Below, one piece after another: positions 36,401 through 47,796 of a DNA stretch of 64,000 nt (positions within the stretch are counted from its first letter, which is position 1; every line of letters starts with the position of its first letter). The stretch is from Acheta domesticus (lineage: Eukaryota > Arthropoda > Insecta > Orthoptera > Gryllidae): positions 175,667,282 through 175,731,281 of the forward strand of contig JAHLJT010000631.1 in the NCBI GenBank assembly GCA_031308135.1. The letters run 5' to 3'. The notes under the pieces were generated by a model. The model was not told the origin of the DNA and made no database searches. It saw nothing but the letters and a program-made list of their open reading frames with translations. Both the position numbers and the translations under genes were made by a program.

Positions 36401-39400
36401 CATCCGAGGGCTTTGAGGGGCATCGACCTTCTGCTCCGTCATTCCCTACGCAACGTCGCGTGCTTGTTAATACGCTCGGGCTACCTGACTGGGTCCGCGG
36501 GTGGAGGGGACCTTTCAACTCTCATGTGAGATAGCTTACTGTCACGCGTATTACCTTAGCATAGTGTTGTCAAGGTCGATGCCACGAGCGGGAGTCCGTA
36601 GCACTCGTGCTACGACGAAATCGCCCCTCCATGCAATTCATTACCCCGCCACCAGAGACAACGCCATCACTATTGTAAAACAGCGGGGTTACTACTACTC
36701 GTAATAGTTAACTTTACCGACACTAGTTGCGCAGAGAAGCTCATGGACTCCTACAGTGCCACGACGCGTGGTACTGCCACCAGTGCCCTAGCACCTTCTT
36801 GCAGGAACTAGAAGACAGACTAGTATCTATCAAGGTTATTGAGATGGCGTATGGGACAGGACTAAGCTCGTGGTATACAAGTGGATGTTCCTGGTGGTTA
36901 AGACCCCCTGAAACTCGCACCTTTTAGTTTATTCACCTACTTATTGTTACGGTGAATACCTTACTCCTGAATATTTCGTATTTCCCATAATTGCCTCAAA
37001 TTTCAGTCGCGTAAAGTTGGGGATGTTACACATAATCGGGCTGCACGAGTACCCCTATTCCTGCACATGGTTTTCGTCGTAGTTTTCATGGGAAATTGAC
37101 AGACCCTAGAGTCCTTAGATACTGTGCACTGCCAATTTCGCCATTTTATATCAAATTGTTAGGAAAGTTCAAACCGTTGTTGAAAATCACCAATAAATCC
37201 AATATCAAGATTGATATACCGGTATTCAAAACTTTCTATAATGCATTCGATTGCTATCGTTTCTCTTCAACTTCTGAATGCTACCAGGCGGGGTATCGGG
37301 TGAAAGGATTCCATTAAATGGCGGCGTTCGTTCAGGTTGCGCTACTCTCTGAATCTAGGAAATGTAATAGGCCTCGCGCTGTTGTGGGGCGCAGGAGCGG
37401 CGTGGCGTTACATAACCCACGTGCGTGGAGTCGGCGACCCCTGGCTGCCCGCCAGCCTCCCCACCGCGCCGCTGCGGCTTCCCCAACCCTCTCTGGGGCA
37501 ACGCTGGCTGATGACGTGGACGTGGCGTTGCTCCAGGAACGCATCTGGCCGCCCGGGCGGAGATGGGAGAGAGGGAGAGGGGCGAAAGGGCGCACGGGGA
37601 AGTGGGAGGCCCACGCAGGGATGGGAACTCATTCATAACACTTGCAGATTCGAAGAAAGGAAGATACAACTCAGAGAGCGTATTTTGAAGTTGTTGATTT
37701 GGTTGATAGCTCGTTAAGAAACACATCAATCTAGATAACTTTATTTTGCAGATGTACTCGGATGATGCGTAGAAATATTAGAAAAAAATGCTTAATTTCC
37801 TTCATTTCGTAATTTCATACACATTAACAAATCGAGATTTTTGTTAACATTTTATCATCACTTACGATGATAACAAAACAATGACACGATGCCAACATGA
37901 AACGATGAATATTGAGTAGATTTTTTTCAAGTGTTTTAAGATACACTAATTTCTTTAAATTCGTGGTCTATGATAAATATTACTGATGGTGAGCAGGGAA
38001 AGGCATTAGCAGAGAGTATTAGAAAATTGACAGTTACAGCTGCAAAAGGAGTAATAAAATTTAATGTCAGTGAAGTACAATGACCTCCTTCTAGTGTTGA
38101 CAACGCTCTTACAGAAACGCCAGGTACTGTAATTACAGATCCGATGAAAGGCGTCGCGATACTCATGTGGCTTTTTCTAAGACCTTCTAAAGGCTCGTTA
38201 AGAAACAGGTTGCGTTACGCAAGTTGTCCGACGTTACCGAGATCAACTTTTGCAAGATGAAGAAATGCTCAACTCCTGTAATGAAGTTCTTACAAAGATG
38301 CTATTTTCTTTCTCCGTACATTTCCTTTTACAGAGTAACTCTGTAATAGAACAATCTGACATAACGTATTTGCAATAGGACATAAAATTGCCTACTGAAT
38401 CGTGAAAGGAGTGAAAGTTGTGTTTTGCTTAAAAAAATGAGCATCTAAAATGATAATAAAATAGTGATCTCTAATAAAAGATAATTTCTTATAATAACAT
38501 TACTTTTGAATACTAATAAAACAATCAAGAGACATATTTCTTACTGTGATTATCAACAGTCTATGAGACGGAGCCCTCACTTAGTTATCGATAGTATATG
38601 TCCCCTCCCCTAACAGAAAGCGTAACAAATGCGACTATACCACACGTGGAACTCATGAGCTTAGCCTGAATAGATGTTGAATTTCACTACTTTTAAAAAC
38701 ATTTCTCACCACATTGTTAAATCATTGTTGCAGGTGCGAGGTTAAAACTGTGTGGCCGCAGTCGTTCTGACTACAACGAATGCATGAAGGAGCGACTGGA
38801 GCAGCTGCTTCCCGAACTTGCGGAAACAGGTAACTTCGTGATTGCACTTACACAAACATAATATTACGCCGTTAGTTCAATTGTGTGCTCTTCTCCAAAC
38901 TCAAATGTTGGTCTTTGAACATACGTATTGTCTCATTGATTAAATCCAGTTCATTTAAAAAGTCCGCATTGTCTATTCAATGTGAACGTACGTAATACAG
39001 TTCTACAAATTCAGTAGTCAGCAAGAGCCTCTTTCAGGTTCCAGAATATGTTCATGCTTGTAAATCAAAACTCTCAACATCAAATTATTTTAAAATAACA
39101 TTGTGGCTGTTCTTTTTAAACTCGATTTCAAACTTTGAAATCCAAGTATGAACTAAATGTATGATGCAATAAACTATATGTAAAATTAGAGTCCGTGAAT
39201 TCGAGAGCAAATTATTTTTCAATTTGGTGGTCCTTGTGTGTGAAGCTATTACAACAATGTTAAATTAAAAAACGTACTATTTATTTTGGAAAGGAGAGAC
39301 TAATTTTCTGAAGAAAGTATCTTTGGGAGGAAAAATAATATTCTAATATAAGTACCATCCCGACTAATTCTAAAATTACCTTTTACACCTTTCCCTTATT

Positions 39401-42400
39401 CAATATTATTTTACACTGAGGTATAAAATGTATTACTTAATCATTTAATAGATTACAAAACGATGTAATGATGGGTATTAATATACGAGCCAGAACCATC
39501 AACAGGACTGACGAAAGAGCGAGTGTCATAAATTTCAGGCGGATGTGTTAAAACATCGAACCTAGTTATTATTTCTGACGTTTCTCATATCTGTGACGGT
39601 GTTAATTGTATTCACCCCCTTTCAAATTTTAGCATTTCAATCTGCCGGTGCAAATCACTTTCGGATCTTTTTAATGGATATAATATTATTAACTCGAAAG
39701 TATGTACGCGTAATATTAACCAGAGCAATGACCAATGATAATTACCTCTCAATGCTCCGTTTGTTAACTTCTGTCAACGATCAAAACTCTACTACAAAGA
39801 AGCTGTATGAAATATATACACAAAAACTTTCCAAACTCCACTCTACCCTCACACATTCTTCCCCCTTTATTTTCTCAGTTCCCCCTTCCTCATTTCCACA
39901 TCTCCCCGTTCACAACCTCTTTCTCTTTCACAATCTCGTAGCCGAACTTCCCCACTCCTATACTTCGGTTTTTCTTTCTTGGCGCGTGGGGGTGTGTCAT
40001 CAAAATGGAATATCTCACGGTATTTCACGTCGTTCTCGGTTGTGCCTCTAGGAGACGCATGGTCACGACTGGATCGAGCAGTGCTGGCGATCATGCAACT
40101 CCTAGCGGTACAACCGAAAACGACGCGAAATACCGTGAGATATTCCATTTTGATGACACACCCCCACGCGCCAAGAAAGAAAAACCGAAGTATAGTGTAG
40201 TGTGTCTTGTGGCGTGCGTCCTGACGGTGGCGTGTGCATAGGCATTCCCGAGGTGGGCGTGCCGCGCGGCGAGCCCACTGAGATCCCGGAGATGACGATC
40301 CACTACCGCAACGGCAACATGAGCGCCGACCTGCGCATCCGGAACTCCCGCACATGGGGCGCCGCCGGTCTCAAGATCCGCAGCGTCAAGTGAGTTCTCT
40401 CCGACCCCACGACTTAGATGCTTTTAGCGAGTACTGTTAAGAGAAATAGAGTTGCTCTGAGAAAGAAAATAGTAACCCATCATTAATGAACGTTGAGAAA
40501 AATGATATAAAGTCCCTGATGAATCTGTGGTTTTGATATTTTTGATCTTGGATTATGTTTTAGAGGAGAATATATCCAAGTGATTCTTAAAATCAATTTC
40601 TAAAAAATATTAATATTTCAAATGTATTATTATTAATTGTATCATTGTCACTAGTTCACAATCGGTGTTATACTCCTTAATCTCTCTATACCAAGGCTGC
40701 TCAAATAAAACAGAGTCGCCACGTTTGCCCACTGTAGTAGCCCGCATGCTTCTCAGCTTTCACTAGATTGAGCCGATTGCGCCTATGCACCTCACCTCCC
40801 ATCCCCTCAGAGAAGGCTGACTGACAAGCAGCGGGCTACATCGATTGTCTTTAGCTCTGGGTCAGGGCACACAAAGCGGGTCGCCCCATCTGAGCAGCAG
40901 TGCCCTACAGCATATGAATGGGTCAGTGAGAGATCATCACAAGCCCCACGAGGTTCAAGGGGATTTAAGTAAGGCGGTGACAATATGTCGATAGAGAGAC
41001 AAAAAATCAGATATTAATTAGTCATGTGATGAAATAACGGGGACCTATGTTTCAGAAGGGGAAGAGGTTTGATCAAAGTCCAATTCGGTATTCCCAAGTC
41101 GAAAAACTCAAAAGTGTAGCTTAAAACTATATCTCTCTATTTCTCGCTCTTTTCGTAAATTCTTCATAGCACACTATTGGGAATTATGACTTAAGTGCCC
41201 ATGATAAGAAAAAATCGACAAAAACACCTTAATAGTGCTAATGCGGAACCAGTACGGCATCAAGTAGATTTAAGGTGAAATCCCACAGCATCATCTGCCT
41301 ATTTGAAATCGAATTTGTTGTGTTCGTAGGTCCATCGTGAATGACCCAGAAGTGTTCCGTTTTGAAGTGGGTTACTACATGCCACGAATCTTCACTGAAG
41401 GAGACTACAAGGTGGACGCTCGTCTCGTCGTGCCGATCATCACCAAGGGATATTACAATATTTCTATGAGTAAGTAATTTTCATGGAGAAAAAGAAAAAA
41501 AAAGAGACCGACATTGTTTAATTTCAAATATTGGAAGAGAAAAGGCGAGTGTCATCCCTAAAATTTAAAATGTATTTTAGATGGTAGTCACTAGACCTAC
41601 TGAAAATACTAGACCTCACAAAAATAAAAATAAATATTGTAAGTTGGATGAGAATGGTTTACTTTAATTAATAATACAACTGTCTCCCTTCTCAGCTGAC
41701 GTGACTGGCGTGTGGGAGGTAACCGGTGAGCATTACAAGAAGCGCGGTCAGGATTTCGTGCGCATCACTTCCTTCAAGATGCTTCCGGAGGTGGGCGACA
41801 TGCGCATCTACGCATCCAACCTGGTGCCCGGCAACCCCGAGCTTAGTGAGTATTTGTTGCTGAGCTTTTATGGCGTCTTACCAAAGAGCAGGCGTCTTTC
41901 CCTATCGAATTTACATTCTTGAAAGTCGAAATTATATATCACTTTGTACTACGTTCTATATTTCATATTTGAATAAATGCAGGCTTATTTCGAAAACGAG
42001 TAGAAACAATAAAAAAATTAGATGCTTGTGCAGATTCAAAGTTACTCTTTTTTATTTTTCAAAGCAGAAACAAAGTCCTCGTTATCTGCAGTTCATTTAT
42101 CTCGAATAATTCTTTTATCAATCATTACTTCTTTTGAATTATTAAACACAATTTTATTTAATTAAATTTGAACCAAATGCTTCAACACATCATGGCTTAA
42201 AGTAACGGATGAGTTTGATTCAAATAATATATCGGGCATAACTGCAATCATTTCTTGTTGGAAGTTTAAATTTTCTCTATCACTTCAGGAATTGTTCGCA
42301 TTGGTTCGGGAAAATAATAATAAATATAATTTATTTAAAGTGAAATTAATTTCAATTGCGAAATGGAGAAATACAAATACTTGTTACTTTGCGTAAAAAG

Positions 42401-42777
42401 TAAACTATTACACAACATTTTGCTTTCCCCTAAATGGTTCATTGAAATATAAAAACAACCGATTATTTCATTATCCTGTGAATCATTGTGGGACAAGTGT
42501 GCATGAGTAACTGGAAATACAAGAACTAATTGAAACGGTCTTCGTCCTGTCATTAAGTTTCTGCTTTTAATCAAAGTTTGATTGCTATCATTAATCAATG
42601 ACATCAATTCATATATTCACAGGCGAATACCTGCTGGCGCTCGCTAACCAGTACTGGCTGCCTCTGTACGAACAACTGCTGCCGGACACCAACGAGGCGT
42701 GGGGCCAGATTGTCGTCGAGAGAATGAACCGAGTGTTCAACAAGGTGCCCTTCGATGCCCTCTTCCCCTTGGAGTAA
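33382..42777 (+). CDS. Takeout / JHBP-domain secreted protein, six exons
   Basis: Join 33382-33466, 38734-38829, 40242-40389, 41330-41469, 41696-41845 and 42623-42777: 774 nt, 257 residues, all junctions GT-AG and in phase. Residues 1-18 are a signal peptide (MLRFAVLCAVLAAAATAA). Cys35 and Cys45 (LKLCGRSRSDYNECMKERL) are the family's N-terminal disulphide pair. GIPEVGVP (61-68) begins the conserved beta-sheet entry. Asn153-Ile-Ser is a glycosylation sequon. The C-terminal signature NRVFNKVPFDALFPLE ends the protein. Takeout proteins bind hydrophobic ligands such as juvenile hormone in a long tunnel and act in feeding, circadian output and courtship in flies; the ligand here is unknown. Length matches the family (about 240-260). 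Confidence 0.95.
33467..38733 (+). other. Intron 1 (5.3 kb) with two GC-rich blocks
   Basis: The intron is mostly AT-rich, but 34760-35080 and 37320-37640 are strikingly GC- and CpG-rich and resemble CpG-island-like regulatory DNA. A CACGTG E-box lies at 37418-37423 in the second block and another at 38643-38648. Open frames in the GC blocks occur in several phases and on both strands, so I do not call exons. Alternative first exons or enhancers are possible but unproven. Confidence 0.5.
38734..38829 (+). CDS. Takeout-like gene, exon 2
   Basis: 96 bases after acceptor ttgttgcag. It encodes ARLKLCGRSRSDYNECMK and the following helix up to PELAET, with the two conserved cysteines. Donor gtaact, phase 1 on both sides. 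Confidence 0.95.
39961..40192. mobile_element. TA-flanked MITE in intron 2 (232 bp)
   Basis: The terminal inverted repeats are perfect over about 66 bases from TACTTCGGTTTTTCTTTC at the left. They continue with few mismatches to about 100 bases, so nearly the whole element folds on itself. It is flanked by TA (39959-39960 and 40193-40194), as for Tc1/mariner-type elements. There is no transposase. The near-identity of the arms suggests a fairly recent insertion. A relative of its central part lies at about 47797-47870. Confidence 0.88.
40242..40389 (+). CDS. Takeout-like gene, exon 3
   Basis: 148 bases from GIPEVGVPRGEP to LKIRSV. The acceptor gtgcatag has a poor pyrimidine tract; a branch-point-like CTGAC lies at 40221-40225. 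The right end of a MITE is 49 bases upstream. Donor gtgagt. Confidence 0.93.
40692..40902. mobile_element. Candidate hAT-type MITE in intron 3 (211 bp)
   Basis: The left end CAAGGCTGCTCAAATAAAAC pairs imperfectly with the right end read in reverse, CACTGCTGCTCAGATGGGGC. Both then continue with a 'gtcgcc'/'gcgacc' match. Flanking octamers CTCTATAC and CCCTACAG agree at five of eight positions, as would a decayed target duplication. It is GC-richer than the intron. Confidence 0.5.
41330..41469 (+). CDS. Takeout-like gene, exon 4
   Basis: 140 bases, KSIVNDPEVFRFEVGYYMPR to TKGYYNISM, acceptor ttcgtag, donor gtaagt. Confidence 0.95.
41696..41845 (+). CDS. Takeout-like gene, exon 5
   Basis: 150 bases, TDVTGVWEVTGEHYKKRG to NLVPGNPEL, acceptor cttctcag, donor gtgagt. 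Confidence 0.95.
42623..42777 (+). CDS. Takeout-like gene, exon 6
   Basis: 155 bases including the stop TAA at 42775-42777. It encodes the amphipathic C-terminal helix (SEYLLALANQYWLPLYEQLL) and the family's end motif. Acceptor attcacag. Confidence 0.95.
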
Positions 42778-43465
42778 AACTCCGCCCGACGGGCTTCCGC
42801 TCTCGCGGTTCCTCCTCTTCTTTTCACGCTCACATCTTTCTCTGAAGAAGGCTGAAAGTGTTCTTCACCGACGAAATTGTACTCGTCTATTTTCATTTGA
42901 GAATTTTGCATATGGGCATTTTCAAAGAAATGCATCCCAAATGAGTACGTGTATAGTACGCTGGGTTCCTTCGAGTTTCAGGAAAGAAATGTTCTTCACC
43001 AATGTTTAGACATCAAAGCGCACACCGAACTACGTAGTAAGTTGTTCATCCGGAAGTAGATGAAACGGAGTGAAAGACTAATTTGTCGAAACCATATGGT
43101 GCATGCACTTCACGGTGCAATTGAACAGTGCACCTCAGATTATGTGAGGTTACGATACAGCAGGTTGCAGAGCAATATACTCTGAAAAGTAAAAGATGCG
43201 TCGCTTCGTAAGCAATACACGAAGAATTTGCTCAAATTAGTTTTAATGGATTTTTCAATAAGAACTGGAATAAGAACGTACAAAGGAAAGAAAATTAATT
43301 AGATAGGTTTCGAAAAGTGACAAGTGAGAATATTTCATCATAGTCACATGTTTCTTTGAAAGTTATCTTCAACTTTCATTCTCATCTCATTCTTCATTAT
43401 ATTTCTCTTGTACAGTACAAATATTGTACATCACTGTAAATAAACTCTTCAATACTTCAATGCGT
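42778..43465 (+). other. 3' UTR of the takeout-like gene
   Basis: It runs from the stop codon to about 20 bases beyond the first good poly(A) signal. It holds no frame of interest. The exact cleavage site is inferred. Confidence 0.6.
43439..43444 (+). terminator. Poly(A) signal AATAAA
   Basis: This canonical hexamer lies 662 bases after the stop codon and is followed by T-rich DNA. Confidence 0.7.
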
Positions 43466-43946
43466 TTTTATAATACATTTCCCTTACTCCAAATTCTTAC
43501 ATTTTTTCAATTAACGAGGGCAATTAGGAAAGAAATCTGCGTTTATATATAACATACATACCTTAAAAATGGAAGATTTATGATGCACGGTAGAACAATA
43601 TTGCATTCCTCTTGAATGTAATAGCCATTCAAATTGAGGTATTTGCCAAAACATTTTACAAGGTTTAAGTTCCTTTTTTTCTTCCACAAAACCATTTCCC
43701 ATCCAGAAATGTCTTACACTTTGTTTACTTCTTTATCAAGCATATTGTCAACGCTGAAGCTTGTATATCAACGCTGACGTGGGCAATGAGAGGCATCATG
43801 CCATGACAAATTTGCCTCTGATATATTATTTATTAGCACCACAACGTTGTACATGGTGCATTCTTCTATGGCTACACCTGCGCGCTGTACCCTTCGGCTG
43901 GAGTAATCACTGACGGCTACACTCTCTCGATAAACTATTCTGAACG

Positions 43947-46900
43947 ATTTATTTATTTATTTATTTACGTCAAAAACAGTTAAAAACTGCGTATGACGAG
44001 CTATGGGGAGAAGTGAATTTTGTGCATGTTTTCATAATTCTGTGGTCTCTATCCTAAACCATATTCTAGTCGAATTTTGAATACAGAAAAGACAGTTTTT
44101 TTTCGAGTTTTGTTGACAAAATATTCGCTCCTATATAATAAAATATATTTTCAAAGGTAAATTAGCTATAAATTCCTGCCCTGAACCCTCATGTTCTTCA
44201 TGAAAGAATAATACTTTTTGCCGCGATAATATGAAAAACGATAATTTGAATAACTGTATTTCCCACTGAATTTCAGAAGACGTGCACAAATAATGAAGTT
44301 ACATTTATGTCCAGAAGCAAAGCAAGGGACCATCTCAGCATTTGCTCAAGGATCAGGGAAACTGGACGAAAAACCTGATCGCGATGGGAGCCATCAACCC
44401 AGAAACTGTGGTACAATACTTGTTACAGGTTCTTTAGAATTATACAGTCCAAATGATAAATAATTACATTAACTATCAGTGTTAAAATTAATTCTACTTT
44501 CCTTTTTGATGCTCGGTATAGTCTCGAATTGTATAGAAACAGTTATGCAGCAGAAAAGATTTTACTTGGGACTTAAACTTTTCTATTGAATTTAATCGTT
44601 TAATGTCTTCTGGCAAAGTGTTGTAGAGTAATGTACATGAATTGTATGTGAATTTTTTGTAGTGAGCTGTTGATACTGCCACCTGGTGAATATGATTACT
44701 ACGTCGTGTGTTATACTTATAGACATCGGCGTTTGCTGAAAATATATTCCCGTCCTTAAGTAAGTTATTTTTGACAAAAACTACTGATTCGTAAATCAGG
44801 AGACAAGGTAATGGTAAAATTCCTAGATTAATAAAGAGTGACTTACAAGAATCACGTGGGTTGGATTTGCTTATTATTCGTACAATTCTTTTTTGTAATC
44901 TGAAAGTCTGTGAACTATAAGATGTGTTTCCCCAAAATATTATGCCATATCTCAGGCGGGAGTGAACATTGGCAAAATATACACAACGAGCTGTATGAAG
45001 GCTGACGGAATTTGAAAGAATTCTGAACGCGTAGCATAATGAGCTTAATTTTGTGTTCAATTCATTTAAGTGGGCATTCCATTTGAGGTTTGACTGAATT
45101 GATAGACCTAAAAATTTTGTTACATTAACATCAGTCAATGGCACACCGTTCATTTTCAATGGAGTAGAGAATTTTTTATTTGATATGGAAAACTGCATTG
45201 AAACTGTTTTATTTTCATTTACTTTTAATTTGTTATTACGGAACCAATTTGAAACGTCTGATATTGTACTATTTACGGTTTCTTTGTTGCAAAGAATATT
45301 TGTATCATCCGCAAAGAGAACTGTTCTTCCGTTTCGAATCGCTAAGGGCATGTCATTTACGTATAATAGGAAGAGAATAGGGCCTAAAATCGATCCTTGC
45401 GGAACTCCACGTACAATTGGCAAAGAACCGGAAAGGTGTGTACATAAAGTTCCATCATTCCAGTAAGGTATTTCTACTCTCTGAGATCGTTGTTTAAGGT
45501 ACGAACATAGCCAATCTAGAGCAATACCACGGATTCCATATGAAGGTAATTTTGAAAGTAAAATGTTATGATCAATGACGTCAAAAGCTTTTGAAAGATC
45601 TAAAAATATTCCAATAGTTGCTTCGTTTTGATCCAATGATGAGGCAACATCCTTAAGAAAAGAAAAAATGGCTGTTTCCGTAGATTTTGATTTCCGGAAT
45701 CCATGTTGGCAATTTGAAAACGCGTCGTGTTTATTGAGAAAGGTTTCCATTCGCACATAAAAAAGTCTCTCTAATATTTTTGAAAAAACTGACAAAAGAG
45801 AAATTGGCCGATAATTTTGAACTTCATTTTTGTTGCCTTTTTTGAAGAGCGGCTTAATCTTAGCTGTTTTAAAAATATCTGGAAAAATTCCGGTGTATAA
45901 GGATGCATTAAATATGTGAGTTAACGGGTGTATAATGGCTGGCGCGCACGTCTTTAACAAACAATCCAGAAATTCATCTAAACCGGCCGAATATTTATTT
46001 TTTAATTTACCGATTATTTTGAGAATTTCATAGGAAGAGGTTTCGGAAACGAACATAGTGTCTAAGACTTTTAGGGAAACGTCAGATGTTGAATTTTGTG
46101 GCTGAAAACCCTTAGTGAGATCGACAGCAATTCTCGAAAAGTATTGGTTAAAGAGACTAGCCACTGTTGCCGGATCGTTCACATCTCTATCGTTATCTTT
46201 TAAAACAACATTCTCTACAAGGTTTCTAGTTGGTTTGGTCGCATTTTTTACTATATCCCACATTGATTTTGTTTTGTTTTTTGAGTTCAAAATATCCTGA
46301 TCGTGTTTCATGATTTTAGCCTGCCTTATGACTTTTCTTAACAATGATTTGTATTTTTTAAAGCACAGGAGGAAATCTTGAGATACGTTATGATGCTTAG
46401 AAATGAAAGAAAGAACTCGTTTGTTTTTACATGATGTTCTAATCCCTTGTGTTATCCAAGAATTGTTTTTGCGTGAAATATTTAATTTTCTTTTCTGAAG
46501 AGGAAAGCAAGTGTTAAAATGAAATGAAAGCGTTGAAAAAAAAGAATAATATTTATCGTTTGTATCAATAGTATTATAAACCGCGTCCCATGACTCCTGC
46601 AGCAAGTAATCGATGAATAATTTTATTTTACTTTTAGAAAACACTCTACTCATACGTGTATTATTTATTGTGTCATTGTTCGCATTTCGTATAATGGTAA
46701 GAATTTGTGCATCGTGGTCACTGTATCCTAAATCTTTTGTTTCAATTTCATGTCGAGTAGTGGTTTTGTTAATTATAATTTGATCGATTGCCTTCTTTGA
46801 ATTTACTGTGATCCTTTTTAACTCACTACATCGGATGTTATCAAGCCTTGATGCTTTTTCGGGAAAGCTTGTCCGAGTTCTCATGATATGAACTACTGAA

Positions 46901-46990
46901 AATCCTTTGGAATTCAGGTATCATTTTACTGCCCATTTGGTAGGATTTTCAATGAAATTCAACTATTGACACTTTTTTCAACTACTGTAC
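43947..46990 (-). mobile_element. 5'-truncated LINE of the jockey/CR1/L2 group
   Basis: On the reverse strand the element starts within the endonuclease, near 46990, and reads through a long reverse transcriptase ORF. It has a ~520-base 3' UTR and ends in a (TAAA)n tail (ATTT repeats at 43947-43966 on the + strand). Truncation at the 5' end is the usual result of incomplete target-primed reverse transcription. Matching target duplications were not found. Confidence 0.75.
44494..46884 (-). CDS. LINE ORF2 fragment: endonuclease end plus reverse transcriptase, 796 codons
   Basis: This frame is open without a stop from 46884 to the TAG at 44494-44496. It begins in the last part of the endonuclease (YSDHDAQI, the SDH catalytic motif). 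Reverse transcriptase motifs follow in order: NYRPISLLSVFSKILERLF, FRKSKSTETAIFSFLKD, IGIFLDLSKAFDVIDHNILL (motif A Asp), VRGVPQGSILGPILFLLYVN, VLFADDTNILC (catalytic Asp pair) and TKFLGLSIQSNLKWNAHL. A C-terminal domain is also present. Upstream frames with LNSKGFSVVHIM continue the endonuclease to about 46960 but contain a stop. The ATG is therefore not a natural start, and the copy lacks ORF1 and most of the endonuclease. The intact frame suggests a young insertion. Confidence 0.9.
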   Translation of the reverse strand: MRTRTSFPEKASRLDNIRCSELKRITVNSKKAIDQIIINKTTTRHEIETKDLGYSDHDAQILTIIRNANNDTINNTRMSRVFSKSKIKLFIDYLLQESWDAVYNTIDTNDKYYSFFSTLSFHFNTCFPLQKRKLNISRKNNSWITQGIRTSCKNKRVLSFISKHHNVSQDFLLCFKKYKSLLRKVIRQAKIMKHDQDILNSKNKTKSMWDIVKNATKPTRNLVENVVLKDNDRDVNDPATVASLFNQYFSRIAVDLTKGFQPQNSTSDVSLKVLDTMFVSETSSYEILKIIGKLKNKYSAGLDEFLDCLLKTCAPAIIHPLTHIFNASLYTGIFPDIFKTAKIKPLFKKGNKNEVQNYRPISLLSVFSKILERLFYVRMETFLNKHDAFSNCQHGFRKSKSTETAIFSFLKDVASSLDQNEATIGIFLDLSKAFDVIDHNILLSKLPSYGIRGIALDWLCSYLKQRSQRVEIPYWNDGTLCTHLSGSLPIVRGVPQGSILGPILFLLYVNDMPLAIRNGRTVLFADDTNILCNKETVNSTISDVSNWFRNNKLKVNENKTVSMQFSISNKKFSTPLKMNGVPLTDVNVTKFLGLSIQSNLKWNAHLNELNTKLSSLCYAFRILSNSVSLHTARCVYFANVHSRLRYGIIFWGNTSYSSQTFRLQKRIVRIISKSNPRDSCKSLFINLGILPLPCLLIYESVVFVKNNLLKDGNIFSANADVYKYNTRRSNHIHQVAVSTAHYKKFTYNSCTLLYNTLPEDIKRLNSIEKFKSQVKSFLLHNCFYTIRDYTEHQKGK

Positions 46991-47271
46991 AACACGATAA
47001 CAGCCTTCAACATTTCCTTATTTCTCTCTGATGGACAAACTGATATTTCTTAGTGAATTGCCCTTGTATTTTATTTTATTCATTGAAATTTTCTGAGAGT
47101 TGTAAAGTAGTTAGCTGATTATCTACCGTTCTGAAACTAAATACTTTATTCAAGAATAAATTATTTCCAACCACATTGTAATGCAAATTAAGGATTCGGA
47201 ATAGGAAAGTTTTGTTATTCATCTATGCTATCTGCTAAGGCAATTTGTCCCGAAAGCGTAGTGCATTTTTA

Positions 47272-47745
47272 TTGTGGCGGCATCCTTTGCATTTTTATTC
47301 CGTAATCTTCCTTTGCTGAATGGTGAGATCCGCCGCCAACCTACATGACGGCTAGCGGGGTTTTCCCCAACTAGGTATCCTTCATCAGCGTGCCACCGCC
47401 TCCTGGTTCATATCCCGATATATGTAGTAGTGTAGTTCATGTAAGTGTCAGTGTGTGAGAAGTGAGGATAGGACAAGAACGAGGAAACTATCGTGCGCAG
47501 TTCATGGCCTGTTGCCTGTTTGTTAGGGTACTGCTCCGGCAGGGGCCTGGTGTAGATCGGAGAAAAGACGAAATCTACGGATGAGAGAAGCCGGCCACTA
47601 AAATTCTCCTGCAGACAGAGGCTGAATTTGGCCTAGGTATGTAGCTAGTGTCGAAACTTTTGACACTGTCAGGACTTAAACCCTAGGACCTCCCCAGTTA
47701 GAAGTACTACAGTGACATCAACTGATGCTCTGAGCCACCTAACCC
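47272..47745 (-). mobile_element. tRNA-headed SINE family, copy 3 (reverse)
   Basis: The body matches copy 4: 'gagatccgccgccaacc', 'aggtatccttcatcagcg', 'gaagtgaggataggacaaga', 'agatcggagaaaagac' and 'gccactaaaattctcctgc'. The head at the right reads, on the reverse strand, 'aggtggctcagagcatc' (A-box-like). The B-box region near 47683 is degenerate ('gggtttaagtcct'). Confidence 0.75.
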
Positions 47746-47796
47746 GGTACTTAAAATTAAAAATTTACACCTTTCTCCGACCAACACTGAAATATA

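Noticed and set aside
37318..37729. Several frames of 87-126 codons in intron 1
   Set aside because: Same composition effect in a CpG-rich block; the peptides are low-complexity Arg/Pro/Ala-rich.
39867..40355. Reverse frame of 162 codons overlapping exon 3
   Set aside because: It runs through both arms of the MITE and antisense to exon 3.
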